Origin: Acidobacteriota bacterium | Lineage (GTDB): Bacteria > Acidobacteriota > Blastocatellia > Chloracidobacteriales > Chloracidobacteriaceae | Reading direction: 5' to 3' | NCBI GenBank assembly: GCA_016208495.1 | Contig: JACQXX010000116.1 | Span: 83,155-147,154, forward strand | Length of the DNA stretch: 64,000 nucleotides | Shown here: positions 27,490-36,387 of the stretch, piece by piece | Layout of the letters: every line of letters begins with the position of its first letter | How positions within the stretch are numbered: the first letter of the stretch is position 1 | Position numbers and translations under genes: made by a program | The notes under the pieces: generated by a model | What the model was told of the DNA's origin: nothing | Seen by the model: the letters and a program-made list of their open reading frames with translations, nothing else | Databases searched by the model: none

Positions 27490-28140
27490 ATGCGTCACGA
27501 ACGAACCGCTTTCACCAACCGCGTCACTGCTGGTCAGGCACTGGCCAAAAAGCTTCAGACTTACCACCATCAGCCTCGGCTCCTGGTCCTGGCCCTGCCG
27601 CGTGGTGGAGTTCCCGTCGCCGCTGAAGTCGCCGCAGCACTCAACGCCGAACTCGAAGTCATCCCCGTGCGCAAACTGGGCGTGCCGGGAAATTCCGAAC
27701 TGGCGATGGGAGCGATTGCATTGGGCGGCCAGCACGTCTTCAATCGAGAAATCATTGATTATCTAAAACTTCCTCGAACCATTCTCCAATCGGCGATTGA
27801 CCGCGAAACCAAAGAACTGACTCGCCGCAACGAAATCTATCGGCAAGGGCGTCCAATGCCGGACCTGGCCAATCGAACGGTGATTCTGGTGGATGACGGG
27901 TTGGCCACCGGTGCCACAATGAAAGCGGCGATTGCGGCGGTTCGTGCCGGAAAAGCTGGCCGCATCGTGGTTGCGGTCCCAGTTGGTGCGGCTGAAACCT
28001 GCGAGAGTCTTGCTCCGGAAGTAGACGAACTGGTGTGCCTGCTCAAACCCGAACCTTTTTACGGCGTCGGTTTTGGATATGAAGATTTCTCGCAACTGAC
28101 TGACCAGCAGGTTCTTGATTGTTTGCAAGGTCAGGGCTAA
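27490..28140 (+). CDS. Phosphoribosyltransferase-family protein
   Basis: 216-residue type I PRTase-fold protein of the kind often annotated as a putative phosphoribosyl transferase. The N-terminal RTAFTNRVTAGQALAKKLQ and LALPRGGVPVAAEV, the PRPP loop VILVDDGLATGATM (about 131-144) and the C-terminal FYGVGFGYEDF are all typical. Start taken at ATG 27490 (MRHERTAF), with an alternative 12 nt upstream. The base substrate is unknown for this family. Confidence 0.82.
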   Translation: MRHERTAFTNRVTAGQALAKKLQTYHHQPRLLVLALPRGGVPVAAEVAAALNAELEVIPVRKLGVPGNSELAMGAIALGGQHVFNREIIDYLKLPRTILQSAIDRETKELTRRNEIYRQGRPMPDLANRTVILVDDGLATGATMKAAIAAVRAGKAGRIVVAVPVGAAETCESLAPEVDELVCLLKPEPFYGVGFGYEDFSQLTDQQVLDCLQGQG

Positions 28141-28156
28141 TGATTTCGATACCATT

Positions 28157-28202
28157 TAGGGCTGAGGGGAATACAGATTTATCAACAACTTAGCCTTTTG
28201 CT
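28157..28202 (+). repeat. Dispersed repeat family C, copy 1
   Basis: TAGGGCTGAGGGGAATACAG followed by TTTATCAACAACTTAGCC and TTTTGCT. It matches about 41 of 46 positions of the inverted copy at 54612-54658. Confidence 0.7.
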
Positions 28203-28332
28203 CAGGCGATTTTGGAATGAACCACTTGTATGAGTGAGCAGTGAAGTGACTGAAAGAAATGGAGTTAGCGAACTACTGACTACTCTTTTTCCGTGTCCCC
28301 TTGTCTCCTGGTTCGTTTGTCGGATGGTCTTT

Positions 28333-29592
28333 TTATCCTGACACAAGCGAGCCTGTCACTTTTGTTTTTGGTCCACAGTTTTGGTTTCGCCCTGACTGTT
28401 TGGCGACATAGAGCCGTTTATCCACCAGTGTTTTTAACTCCTCAGTAAAATCGTGGATTCGTTCCCAGGTTTCTGGGTCAACTTCACCATCAAGCGACGT
28501 TGGGGGGTGCTCTCGGAAAAAGGAAATGATTTCCTGATACTGCTTTGACTCTGACGCCTGGGCATATCCACAGGAAATGGTGATTGAGCAGTCTGGATCA
28601 ATCGTGCTTTTGACCAGAACTTCCTGTCCATTCAGGTCCTTGACATAGATTTTGGTGGTTCGGACTTCCGATTGGATTCGACCAATGATGATATCCAGTT
28701 CGGCTGGCTGCACATTGGGGAAGACCAGAACGAATTCCTCGCCGCCAAACCGAATCACAAAATCATCCTGGGTGCGAATATTCGTTGAGAGGATTTTCGC
28801 CAGGGTTTTTATCACGACATCGCCTGCCGGGTGACCAAGCGTGTCATTGACCCGCTTAAAAAAATCAATATCCAACATCGCGACTCCGATTGGCTGGCGA
28901 CCAAGCTGGCTGGCAATCACTTTGTAAAATTTGGACATTCCTTTTTTGGAGTACACGCCATAAACACCTGTCATGGCATCGAGCAGGGCATCTTCGCGTT
29001 CTTTCACCAGCATGGTCATCAGTTTTCGGTTTTCACGCCCTTGCTGCAACATCGTAATGATTCGATCCCGGTTGTGGAACATGGCTTCAGTCAGCGCGCT
29101 TTCCTTGTCGGAAAGCTCCATTTCAAGCTCCGACTTGAGTTGAGATTCACGCCGTCGCAACAACCCGACATAAGCAAAGCTGACTGAATTAATTGAACAG
29201 AGCAGGGCCGCAACAATCCAGAACGGCTGTTTCTGATGAATGATGTTTCCGGCTTCTTCAGCATTGAGCGTGCTGAGCCGATCAATTTCGGTTCTGCAAA
29301 TTTTGACCAGGGGTTCAAAATCTGCTTCCTGGGCTTTCCGGGTCAAGCCGGATGCCTTATCAGCCGCCTGATACACTTCAGAATGTACCTTTTGCAAAAC
29401 ATCAACGGTTTTTAATTCCTTTACCCGTTCATTGACCACTTGAGATGATTTCTCAATGGCAGCCTGCCCAAGCCCACCCAAAGCCAGGTAAATTTTCCCG
29501 TAGGCTGGAACCTTTGATTGATCTGTTATCTGGACAATGGCGATAAAAACAAACACCAAATTCAGAAGTGCGAACACAAAGTAGCGACGCAT
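28333..29592 (-). CDS. Membrane diguanylate cyclase (GGDEF)
   Basis: 419-residue predicted c-di-GMP synthase. Membrane helices are at about residues 5-20 and 150-165, enclosing a periplasmic helical sensor of about 130 residues. A short coiled coil leads to the GGDEF domain, with signature GGEEF at about 283-287 and DIDFFKRVNDTLGHPAGD upstream. NIRTQDDF just before the signature could hold an inhibitory site, but it is one residue out of the usual register. The next minus-strand gene upstream is a PilT-like ATPase, 54 bp away, so this may tune pilus or motility output. Confidence 0.9.
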   Translation of the reverse strand: MRRYFVFALLNLVFVFIAIVQITDQSKVPAYGKIYLALGGLGQAAIEKSSQVVNERVKELKTVDVLQKVHSEVYQAADKASGLTRKAQEADFEPLVKICRTEIDRLSTLNAEEAGNIIHQKQPFWIVAALLCSINSVSFAYVGLLRRRESQLKSELEMELSDKESALTEAMFHNRDRIITMLQQGRENRKLMTMLVKEREDALLDAMTGVYGVYSKKGMSKFYKVIASQLGRQPIGVAMLDIDFFKRVNDTLGHPAGDVVIKTLAKILSTNIRTQDDFVIRFGGEEFVLVFPNVQPAELDIIIGRIQSEVRTTKIYVKDLNGQEVLVKSTIDPDCSITISCGYAQASESKQYQEIISFFREHPPTSLDGEVDPETWERIHDFTEELKTLVDKRLYVAKQSGRNQNCGPKTKVTGSLVSG

Positions 29593-29646
29593 GCAGTGAC
29601 CTCAATCTGGCAATTTTCACCCTCATGGTTGGCCCCATGGTGAATC

Positions 29647-31131
29647 TTACTGTTCCGGAGTATCAAGGGGGCCTGTTTTTTGATTTCGATTTCGCAAAAA
29701 CTCTGGCGCCTTATGTTTTCCTGACATCCGACTTGATTTCCGGTAGGAGCCTCCGATGGCGGCGTCTTCGTCCCGTTCGGCAGCTTTTAAAACCATGCTG
29801 TTGTAAATCAAACTTTGCTCAACTGCATTTTTTAAGGCCGAGCCAAAGGATTCTTCCAGGATCAAGGTCTCGGTATTCTCAGTTCCGATGGCCATATAGT
29901 AGGCATACGGGTCATCGCTTTGGGTTCTGAGTAAAGCCTGAATTTGTTTGTTTTTGGTCGGACGCATGACTTCTTGAATCAGCACCGGCAGCGTTGCCTG
30001 CTGGACTCCGTTTTCATCAATTGAATACCGATGTTTGGGCGGCAAGATCTTTTGGGCAATGATTGCCTGCAAATGGTTGCTGATTGAAAAGTAATCATCG
30101 CCAGTCATTTGGAGAAATTTCAGCAGGGCAGCGGGCGCATTGGTTGAGGAATGCATGGTCCCAATTACCATGTGTCCGGTTTTGGCCATCGCCAGCGCCT
30201 GATTGGCCATATCTTCGTCTCGGATTTCACCGACCACAATGATGTCTGGATCCTGACGAAGCGCATGCCTGGCACCTTCGGTATAACTTCCGACGTCGCG
30301 CCCGACATAAATCTGCCTGAATCGCGCCCGACGGTTGGTAAATCGGTATTCGGGTGGATCTTCAAACAGGGTGATATTGACCGGAAGGCGATCATTTACC
30401 GCTTCAAGCATGGCCCCCACCGTGGTTGATTTTCCCGAGCCAGTTGATCCAACCACCAGGATCAACCCACTGCTGATGGTGCCATTCATCAGATCGTAGA
30501 CAAGCGACCCGGCGGCTGGTGAAAACCGGAGCTGTTTGAGTGTTGGCAACACCGGCCAGATCCGTCGGAAAGACAGGCATAACCCAGAGCCAAGCGGGGT
30601 AACCGGTTCTGATCGGTATACATGCACCCGATACCGTCCCTTGATTTCATTCCCGTCTTCATCACAGGTTAAAACATCAAATGCTACGTCAAACGGCTGG
30701 AAGACCAGCATCTGAGTGGTGACCTGTGACGGTTCATATCGTTCCGGAAGGAGCGAATCCTCGGGTTCATCGGGGAGGAGTTCATCCGGTTGGAGCGGGT
30801 TGGGATCCTCGTACTCCAAATCCAGGTCAACTGACAAACTCCGATATTTTGACCGAAGATGGCGAGTGTAAGCTGCCAGGGCCCGGAGACGCTCAGTAAA
30901 GGGTGTCCCCCGGCATACCAGGTACGCCAACTCAAACAGAACCTGCTCTGAGATGATGCGTTGGGGAATGCCTTCAATGCGCCCTTCGAGATCTTCTAAT
31001 TCGCGCTGGAGGTTCCGTTTATAGGGCGGGGTATCGGCCTGCAGGTGCAAATCGCTTTCCCCGCTCAGCGTCATATCCCGCAATTCATTGATAATGTCTT
31101 TATACGTAAAAACTGAATTATCTAAAAACAT
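29647..31131 (-). CDS. PilT-like secretion/retraction ATPase
   Basis: 494-residue hexameric ATPase of the type II/IV secretion superfamily, closest to PilT retraction ATPases. Walker A GSTGSGKST (228-236), Asp box LFEDPPEYRF, Walker B DIIVVGEIRDED and His box TGHMVIGTMHSS are intact. The N-terminal domain carries an unusual acidic Pro/Glu/Asp-rich loop at about 105-135. A Lys/Arg-rich tail extends beyond the ATPase. Between a GGDEF gene and a membrane protein gene on the same strand; the three are probably one operon. Confidence 0.88.
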   Translation of the reverse strand: MFLDNSVFTYKDIINELRDMTLSGESDLHLQADTPPYKRNLQRELEDLEGRIEGIPQRIISEQVLFELAYLVCRGTPFTERLRALAAYTRHLRSKYRSLSVDLDLEYEDPNPLQPDELLPDEPEDSLLPERYEPSQVTTQMLVFQPFDVAFDVLTCDEDGNEIKGRYRVHVYRSEPVTPLGSGLCLSFRRIWPVLPTLKQLRFSPAAGSLVYDLMNGTISSGLILVVGSTGSGKSTTVGAMLEAVNDRLPVNITLFEDPPEYRFTNRRARFRQIYVGRDVGSYTEGARHALRQDPDIIVVGEIRDEDMANQALAMAKTGHMVIGTMHSSTNAPAALLKFLQMTGDDYFSISNHLQAIIAQKILPPKHRYSIDENGVQQATLPVLIQEVMRPTKNKQIQALLRTQSDDPYAYYMAIGTENTETLILEESFGSALKNAVEQSLIYNSMVLKAAERDEDAAIGGSYRKSSRMSGKHKAPEFLRNRNQKTGPLDTPEQ

Positions 31132-31157
31132 GAGAACGCTTCTACCCTTTTCAGTAA

Positions 31158-32576
31158 CTAATGAATCCCGAAAAATGAACCACGAGGCGGCACGGTAATT
31201 GAAATCTCAGGCAATTCCAATTGGCGGTCTCCAAACACAAACACACTATCCCGATAAGCATTGAGCAAAAATGATTCGATCTCAGACGGTGAGATATCAA
31301 CTTCGGCTGGAATATACCAGTAAACGGTATCGTACTCGATGGCGATTTCAGCCGGTCGAACCCGGCATCGAAGCAATAAATTGACAATGTTCTGGAGTGC
31401 GGCTTCTAAAACCACTTCCGGTTTGATGTAGATATGTTGAAACAACTCCACATCCTGCAAGGCAATTGACACCAGCATTCCATTTTGCCGTTGAAGCTGT
31501 TCGAGCTGGCTGAACTGACCTGACCCAATTGGAATCCGTGGCACCATTGCCGGATCAGTGGTATCTCCCAGAATAAACCCTCCAATGCTATCGGCAAGCC
31601 GGGCATACTTGGCGGACCCAATATCAGCACCAGGATCCTGGGTTGGTGTCCTGGCGGGAGGGACTGTCGGTGACTCTTCAGTAGATAAGGTAAATGCTGG
31701 CACCGAACTGTTGCTGGGGACTGGGGGAAATTTTTCGGATGATTGACTATGGGCGAGAGGGAAATACGGCTCCGGTAAAGGAGGCGAAACTGGTGAGGGA
31801 GCAGGTGTTTCCGCCGGCGAAGTCTTGATCGTTTCCAGGCTGCTGGGCGGTGGTTTCAAGGCTGGTGCTTTGAGGGGGGCGGTTTTACTCGTTGGAGGGG
31901 CCGGAAGCGGTGTGTTCACTGGCTCAAAGCTACCAGAGGAGGTTTGCATTTTGATCCGACGCTGCATCAAGGCCAAATCCAGGGCCTGTCGTTCACGGGC
32001 CTGCACGTCGCGTTGTAAACTTTCGAAACTCTCAATCAGGTTGGAGAGTGCTTCAGACAATGAACGGGGAGGGGACAAACTATACTTTCCCAGTTGTCGG
32101 ATCAGGTGTTGGCGATAGGCCCATAATCCCAGTCCAATAATCGTCACAATACTCCAAAAGCAACCACTCATTACCAGCAAGCGCTGTTGCATGGCCGCCG
32201 TTTCCTGTGTTTGCACCACCCTGGCTTCCTGTTCACAGGCAGCCAGCAATGGTTCAGCAACTGAAAAAATATTTTCACTGGACGAGGTTTGGGTCAATTT
32301 TTCTAATTGCAATTTGTCACGTTTTTCAACCAACCCAGAGAGGGCGGCCCAGGTTTTTGGATAGCGTGACGTGTCAGGGTCAGCGGCAGCTAAATGCTTG
32401 CGGAAGGTATCGAGGCGGGAGGTAAACTCAGGTTCAGGGGAAATGGCCAGCCGGGCTGCGGAAGCAACGACCTGGGTGTGTCCTTCAAGCGAATTGGTGG
32501 TCGTAACCCCATACCAGGTGAAGAACAATCCACCCCCTAACACAATGATGATAAGCACTTTTAGAAATATCTGCAC
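31158..32576 (-). CDS. Membrane protein with Pro-rich linker, partner of PilT-like ATPase
   Basis: 472 residues, no recognised family. Membrane helices are at about 4-22 and 137-155 with a periplasmic helical domain between, then a cytoplasmic helical segment (NLIESFESLQRDVQARERQA), a Pro/Ser/Thr-rich linker of about 120 residues and a C-terminal alpha/beta domain (IALQDVELFQHIYIKPEVVL to the end). The gene ends 27 bp before the PilT-like ATPase gene. It may be a receptor or regulator of that ATPase. Confidence 0.6.
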   Translation of the reverse strand: MQIFLKVLIIIVLGGGLFFTWYGVTTTNSLEGHTQVVASAARLAISPEPEFTSRLDTFRKHLAAADPDTSRYPKTWAALSGLVEKRDKLQLEKLTQTSSSENIFSVAEPLLAACEQEARVVQTQETAAMQQRLLVMSGCFWSIVTIIGLGLWAYRQHLIRQLGKYSLSPPRSLSEALSNLIESFESLQRDVQARERQALDLALMQRRIKMQTSSGSFEPVNTPLPAPPTSKTAPLKAPALKPPPSSLETIKTSPAETPAPSPVSPPLPEPYFPLAHSQSSEKFPPVPSNSSVPAFTLSTEESPTVPPARTPTQDPGADIGSAKYARLADSIGGFILGDTTDPAMVPRIPIGSGQFSQLEQLQRQNGMLVSIALQDVELFQHIYIKPEVVLEAALQNIVNLLLRCRVRPAEIAIEYDTVYWYIPAEVDISPSEIESFLLNAYRDSVFVFGDRQLELPEISITVPPRGSFFGIH

Positions 32577-32826
32577 AGGTGCAGGGCTCCTTCAGACGGC
32601 TGAACACAAGCAGAGGCTACATCTTACAGCGATGCAGGCTGATTTTTTATACCTGGATAAATAAAGTTGTTAAGGAAATCAACTCAATTGAGCAATGATG
32701 AGAACTGTTAGCTGATCAACGAGCCAGCAGATAATAAAAAGGTTCACTGAATTTTGCAATTTTTAGCGAAGAGATCGAGGGTAAATTACCAGGATTCACA
32801 TTTAAATTTATCAAAAGAAAATTGGG

Positions 32827-33507
32827 TCACCTTCCTTGAATCAGTTTTACCTGATTGGCCTCAAAAGCTTTTTGAAGGGCCATTCTGGTTGCGATCTTAA
32901 ATGAAAAGGGATTGCTGTCTACTTCGTGATACCGGCCAAATATCACGGCAACATCAAACATCACGGATACTTTTTCAGTTTCTATGTACTTACGCTGATA
33001 TGTTTCAATGGCTTCTTTGACGGCTGGTCGAAACTCAGGCGGGAGTTGATCCCCTGTAACATACCACCGTAACTGGCAGTTCTGACTATCTGAAGCCGGA
33101 AAAATTTCAAGCGAGACGATTGCGAATCGTGATGGACACGAACTTTGTTTCACGTATCGGGCAGCACCAGTCGTTTTCCAACGCACAGTTGCACCAGGGA
33201 ACTCACCCGGCTTGAGAAAGTCCAGTGGTTGAATGGCTTCCGGCTGGTGCTCGGGAATGAACCCGGCTGAGATTGCCCACGCCCGAAGCTGATCAGCCAG
33301 GTACTCAGAAAAGTCATGGCACGTCGGGCGCGCGCTTTCAGCACGGCTCACCAATGCGACCACTTCAGCACCGGACACGTCATCTCGCTTGAGCAGTTCG
33401 AGCCAGTCGGTCACGATCTGATAGACCGCCTTTTCCCGCCCGCCCCGATCTTTGAGCGAAACATAATCGTGCGCCATCTTTTCAACCAGATTCAACCAGA
33501 ACGCCAT
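32827..33507 (-). CDS. Stand-alone EF-G domain IV-like protein
   Basis: 226 residues. The last 130 or so resemble domain IV of elongation factor G: VKQSSCPSRFAIVSLEIFP, GDQLPPEFRPAVKEAIE, and FGRYHEVDSNPFSFKIATRM match the G-x-IP-x-EY-x-PAV-x-KGI and L-x-DGSYHEVDSSELAFK signatures of that domain. No GTPase domain is present and the first 90 residues are a helical region of unknown type (VEKMAHDYVSLKDRGGREKA). GGAG lies 9 nt before the start. It may bind the ribosome or mimic a tRNA arm, which is inference. Divergent from the heptosyltransferase gene. Confidence 0.72.
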   Translation of the reverse strand: MAFWLNLVEKMAHDYVSLKDRGGREKAVYQIVTDWLELLKRDDVSGAEVVALVSRAESARPTCHDFSEYLADQLRAWAISAGFIPEHQPEAIQPLDFLKPGEFPGATVRWKTTGAARYVKQSSCPSRFAIVSLEIFPASDSQNCQLRWYVTGDQLPPEFRPAVKEAIETYQRKYIETEKVSVMFDVAVIFGRYHEVDSNPFSFKIATRMALQKAFEANQVKLIQGR

Positions 33508-33611
33508 AATTCATGCTCCATCAGGGTTCGTGTGCTGAGTTTGATACTATGCAGGGCTCTGTTTTCCGATAGAATGCTCCAAATCTCAAATCCTAAATCC
33601 CAAACCCTACT

Positions 33612-34661
33612 ATGTCTGAAAACATTTGCATTCGCGGCACCAACTGGGTGGGCGATAGCATCATCACCATTCCAGCCCTGCGCGAACTCCGCCGCATTTT
33701 TCCCGAGTCGCGCTTGACGTTGCTGGTTCGGCCCTGGGTGACTGGTATTTTTGAAGGTACGGGGCTGGTTGACGATCTTCTGACCTATGATAGTCAAAGC
33801 GAATCGTTTTGGACCTGTGTCCAAAAGATCAAAGCACGCAAGTTTGATCGGGCAATTTTATTTCAAAATGCTTTTGAAGCCGCCGCCTTGATGTTTTGCG
33901 CCCGGGTGCCGGTTCGGGTTGGATTTCCGACCGATGCCCGACGGCTGTTGTTAACCAGCGCGGTCCCACTCGAACCGGCAACTCTCAGAAAACACCAGAT
34001 TTATTATTATCTGGACCTGGTCTCCCGATATGAAGAATATCTCACCGGCCAGACCCAGGTTAATTTTAATGCACCAGCCTATCAGCTCCGAATTCCAACA
34101 GAAAAACGTGAGGCGATTCGCTCAACTTTGATTGAAAGAGGACTGAATCCAGACCGACAATGGATTGCCATCAACCCAGGTGCCACCAATAGCGAAGCCA
34201 AACGGTGGCCAACCGACTATTTTGCATCCCTGGTTGACCAACTCATTGAGCGAGGTGACCTGGAAGTGTGTCTGATTGGTGCTGCGAATGAAACCGAGAT
34301 TTCTCAGGCCGTGGTTGAGTATTCGCGGCACAAATCAGCGATTCGGGTTCTGACCGGTACCACCACCCTGGCCGAAAGCATTGCCTTTTTGACGTGGTGT
34401 TCGCTGGTGATTTCCAATGACACTGGTCCGGCCTATGTCACCGCCGCACTGGACCGCCCGCTCCTGACGATTTTTGGCCCAACAAACCCAAATATGATCA
34501 GTCCGTTTTCTCCGCATGCCCACCTGATTCGCAATCTGGTGCATTGTGCGCCATGTATGCTCAGAAAATGTCCGATTGATCACCGTTGTATGCAGAACAT
34601 TACTCCCCAGGAAGTCTTTCGCCGGGCCATTCAGGTGCTTGAAGCCAGTCAATATATTTAG
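33612..34661 (+). CDS. waaF: LPS heptosyltransferase II-like (GT9)
   Basis: Adds ADP-heptose to the LPS inner core. The 349-residue GT9 protein starts with the typical ICIRGTNWVGDSIITIPALR and has INPGATNSEAKRWP, LTGTTTLAESIAFL, VISNDTGPAYVTAAL, IFGPTNP and a C-terminal Cys cluster CAPCMLRKCPIDHRCM typical of WaaF. It is alone on the plus strand. Heptosyltransferase II rather than I is inferred from the Cys cluster. Confidence 0.88.
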   Translation: MSENICIRGTNWVGDSIITIPALRELRRIFPESRLTLLVRPWVTGIFEGTGLVDDLLTYDSQSESFWTCVQKIKARKFDRAILFQNAFEAAALMFCARVPVRVGFPTDARRLLLTSAVPLEPATLRKHQIYYYLDLVSRYEEYLTGQTQVNFNAPAYQLRIPTEKREAIRSTLIERGLNPDRQWIAINPGATNSEAKRWPTDYFASLVDQLIERGDLEVCLIGAANETEISQAVVEYSRHKSAIRVLTGTTTLAESIAFLTWCSLVISNDTGPAYVTAALDRPLLTIFGPTNPNMISPFSPHAHLIRNLVHCAPCMLRKCPIDHRCMQNITPQEVFRRAIQVLEASQYI

Positions 34662-34784
34662 GGCTGAAGACTCGCAAGCTCGGGGCACAGAAAGGGATGA
34701 GGGATGAAGGATGAGGGATGAAATAAAACCAGCTCTTCAGCCCTGAGCCCGTTGTCTTCAGCCCAAAGTCTTCAGCCCTCATCC

Positions 34785-35474
34785 CTAAATTTCAAAATTG
34801 AATCCGTGTTCCTTCAATTGAAAATAGCGGGTTTCGTCAAAGGAATAGAGCCGGGCGGCGCGGTGGGCAACATCTTTTTGGGTTTCGTTGAGGTCAATCA
34901 GGAGTTCCATGCTGAGGATTTTTTTGCGGAAGTTGCGCTTATCCAGCTCCTGTTTAAGCACAATTTCATACAGTTTTTGAAGTTGGGACAGGGTGAATTT
35001 TTTGGGCAGGAGTTCAAATCCAATCGGCTGGTAACGAAGCTTTCCGCGCAATCGCTCCAGCGCCACTTTGAAGATTTTGTCGTGGTCAAATGCCAGTGGC
35101 GGAAGGTCATCCACTGAAAACCAGCGAGCATCGTGGGCATCAGTTGTGGCCTGGATAGTATGGTCCGACAAATTGACCAGAGCATAATAGGCAACGGTTA
35201 CCGTCCAGCCACGTGGGTCCCGGTCTTTGTCGCCAAAGGTATAAAGCTGTTCCAGAAATGCCTGTTCGATCCCGGTTTCTTCCTGAAGTTCACGCATCGC
35301 GGCGGTTTCGAGGGGTTCTTCGGGTTTGACGAACCCGCCCGGTAATGCCCAATGTCCCTGAAACGGAGGGACGCCGCGTTCAATGAGCATCACTTTCAGA
35401 TCGTTGGTATCCAACCCAAAGACAACACAATCAACCGCTAAACTTGGCCGCTCATATTCGTAGGCAAATGACAT
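34785..35474 (-). CDS. NrtR-like Nudix protein with winged helix
   Basis: 230-residue Nudix-fold protein of the NrtR/ADP-ribose group. The Nudix box [20 protein letters not shown] (46-69) keeps the catalytic RE-x-x-EE residues, so it may still be a hydrolase of ADP-ribose. The C-terminal 90 residues ([25 protein letters not shown]) match the winged helix of NrtR regulators of NAD synthesis. The start is ATG 35474; upstream in-frame codons are octamer repeats. It is the last gene of the minus-strand NAD/ADP-ribose block and the best candidate for its own regulator. Confidence 0.85.
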   Translation of the reverse strand: MSFAYEYERPSLAVDCVVFGLDTNDLKVMLIERGVPPFQGHWALPGGFVKPEEPLETAAMRELQEETGIEQAFLEQLYTFGDKDRDPRGWTVTVAYYALVNLSDHTIQATTDAHDARWFSVDDLPPLAFDHDKIFKVALERLRGKLRYQPIGFELLPKKFTLSQLQKLYEIVLKQELDKRNFRKKILSMELLIDLNETQKDVAHRAARLYSFDETRYFQLKEHGFNFEI

Positions 35475-35477
35475 ATG

Positions 35478-35567
35478 GTGAAATGACAAGGTGACAGGTG
35501 ACAAGATGACAAAGTGACAGGGTGACAGGGTGACAGGGTGACAAGGTGACAAGATGACAAAATGACG
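35478..35567. repeat. Octamer array (GGTGACAA)n
   Basis: About eleven degenerate copies that begin 4 bp upstream of the Nudix gene start, right after a CATATG, the same arrangement as the 13.8-kb array. Confidence 0.88.
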
Positions 35568-35639
35568 GAACAAAGCACCAAAAAAATATCACAAACCTGG
35601 GATTTCATTCTTCATTCTTCATTCTCAATTCCCAATTCT

Positions 35640-36131
35640 TCATTCAAAGAGTTCTTTTACCACCTGACGGCAGGTTGCTTCCAGTGAGTCGAAAATTGTG
35701 ATGGATGGACAATCCTGAGCGAATCGGCGGCGAATGTAGCGCGCATTGGTAAATCCATCTTCAATGCCAACCACAAGTTTGCAGGCTGTCTGTTCGTGGC
35801 GAACTTTCCACTCACCCAGTTCAAACCGGGTAGTTTGGGCAAACGCCCGGTCGCACTGATGGTGAACTTCTTTGGCAAGCCAAAACATGACAACCCCGTT
35901 TTGTGCGGCTCGCCTCAGAAAAGTAGTTTCCCAATCAACCTGAGCTTCATAGACAAATTCGCCATCAAAATAAGTCCGGCGCGGGCTGGCAATATGCAGG
36001 TCTGGGGCAATCCTGCTCAGGTACTCAATGGCAGTATCCTGCCAGTGGGCACCCTGAATCGGTCCGGCCAGAAAGACCAGTGGTCCATCAATTTGGAGAT
36101 GTGTCGGAGGCAATATCACTTGTCCAGGCAT
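35640..36131 (-). CDS. Nucleoside 2-deoxyribosyltransferase-like protein
   Basis: 163-residue protein with the N-terminal pattern GPLVFLAGPIQGAHWQDTAI of the nucleoside 2-deoxyribosyltransferase-like family. The likely catalytic Glu is in ELGEW and FYWL-like VMFWLAKEVHHQCDRAFAQT follows. Members cleave or transfer N-glycosidic bonds of nucleosides, or act on nucleotide-derived metabolites. ATG 36131 is chosen since the upstream in-frame codons are unconserved. It belongs to the same-strand NAD/ADP-ribose block. Confidence 0.75.
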   Translation of the reverse strand: MPGQVILPPTHLQIDGPLVFLAGPIQGAHWQDTAIEYLSRIAPDLHIASPRRTYFDGEFVYEAQVDWETTFLRRAAQNGVVMFWLAKEVHHQCDRAFAQTTRFELGEWKVRHEQTACKLVVGIEDGFTNARYIRRRFAQDCPSITIFDSLEATCRQVVKELFE

Positions 36132-36387
36132 AAGGCGGCTCCGTGTGAGAATAGTGTCTGTTCCCTGGTTTTTGGTCCCTGGAACTTCAGCCCTGAGCCC
36201 TAAGGGACTGTAAAAATACAACTTCCCGTTTTTATCGAAAGTCACCCGGAGAGATCCAATTTCAGAACAGGAAACCACGAAATACACGAAAAACACGAAA
36301 AAGAAATCCAAAGACTTCAATGGGGTCTGAGCTTTTGTCACGACCCAAATGAAAATCGGGAAGTTGTTTTTTAACGCTCCCTAAAGT

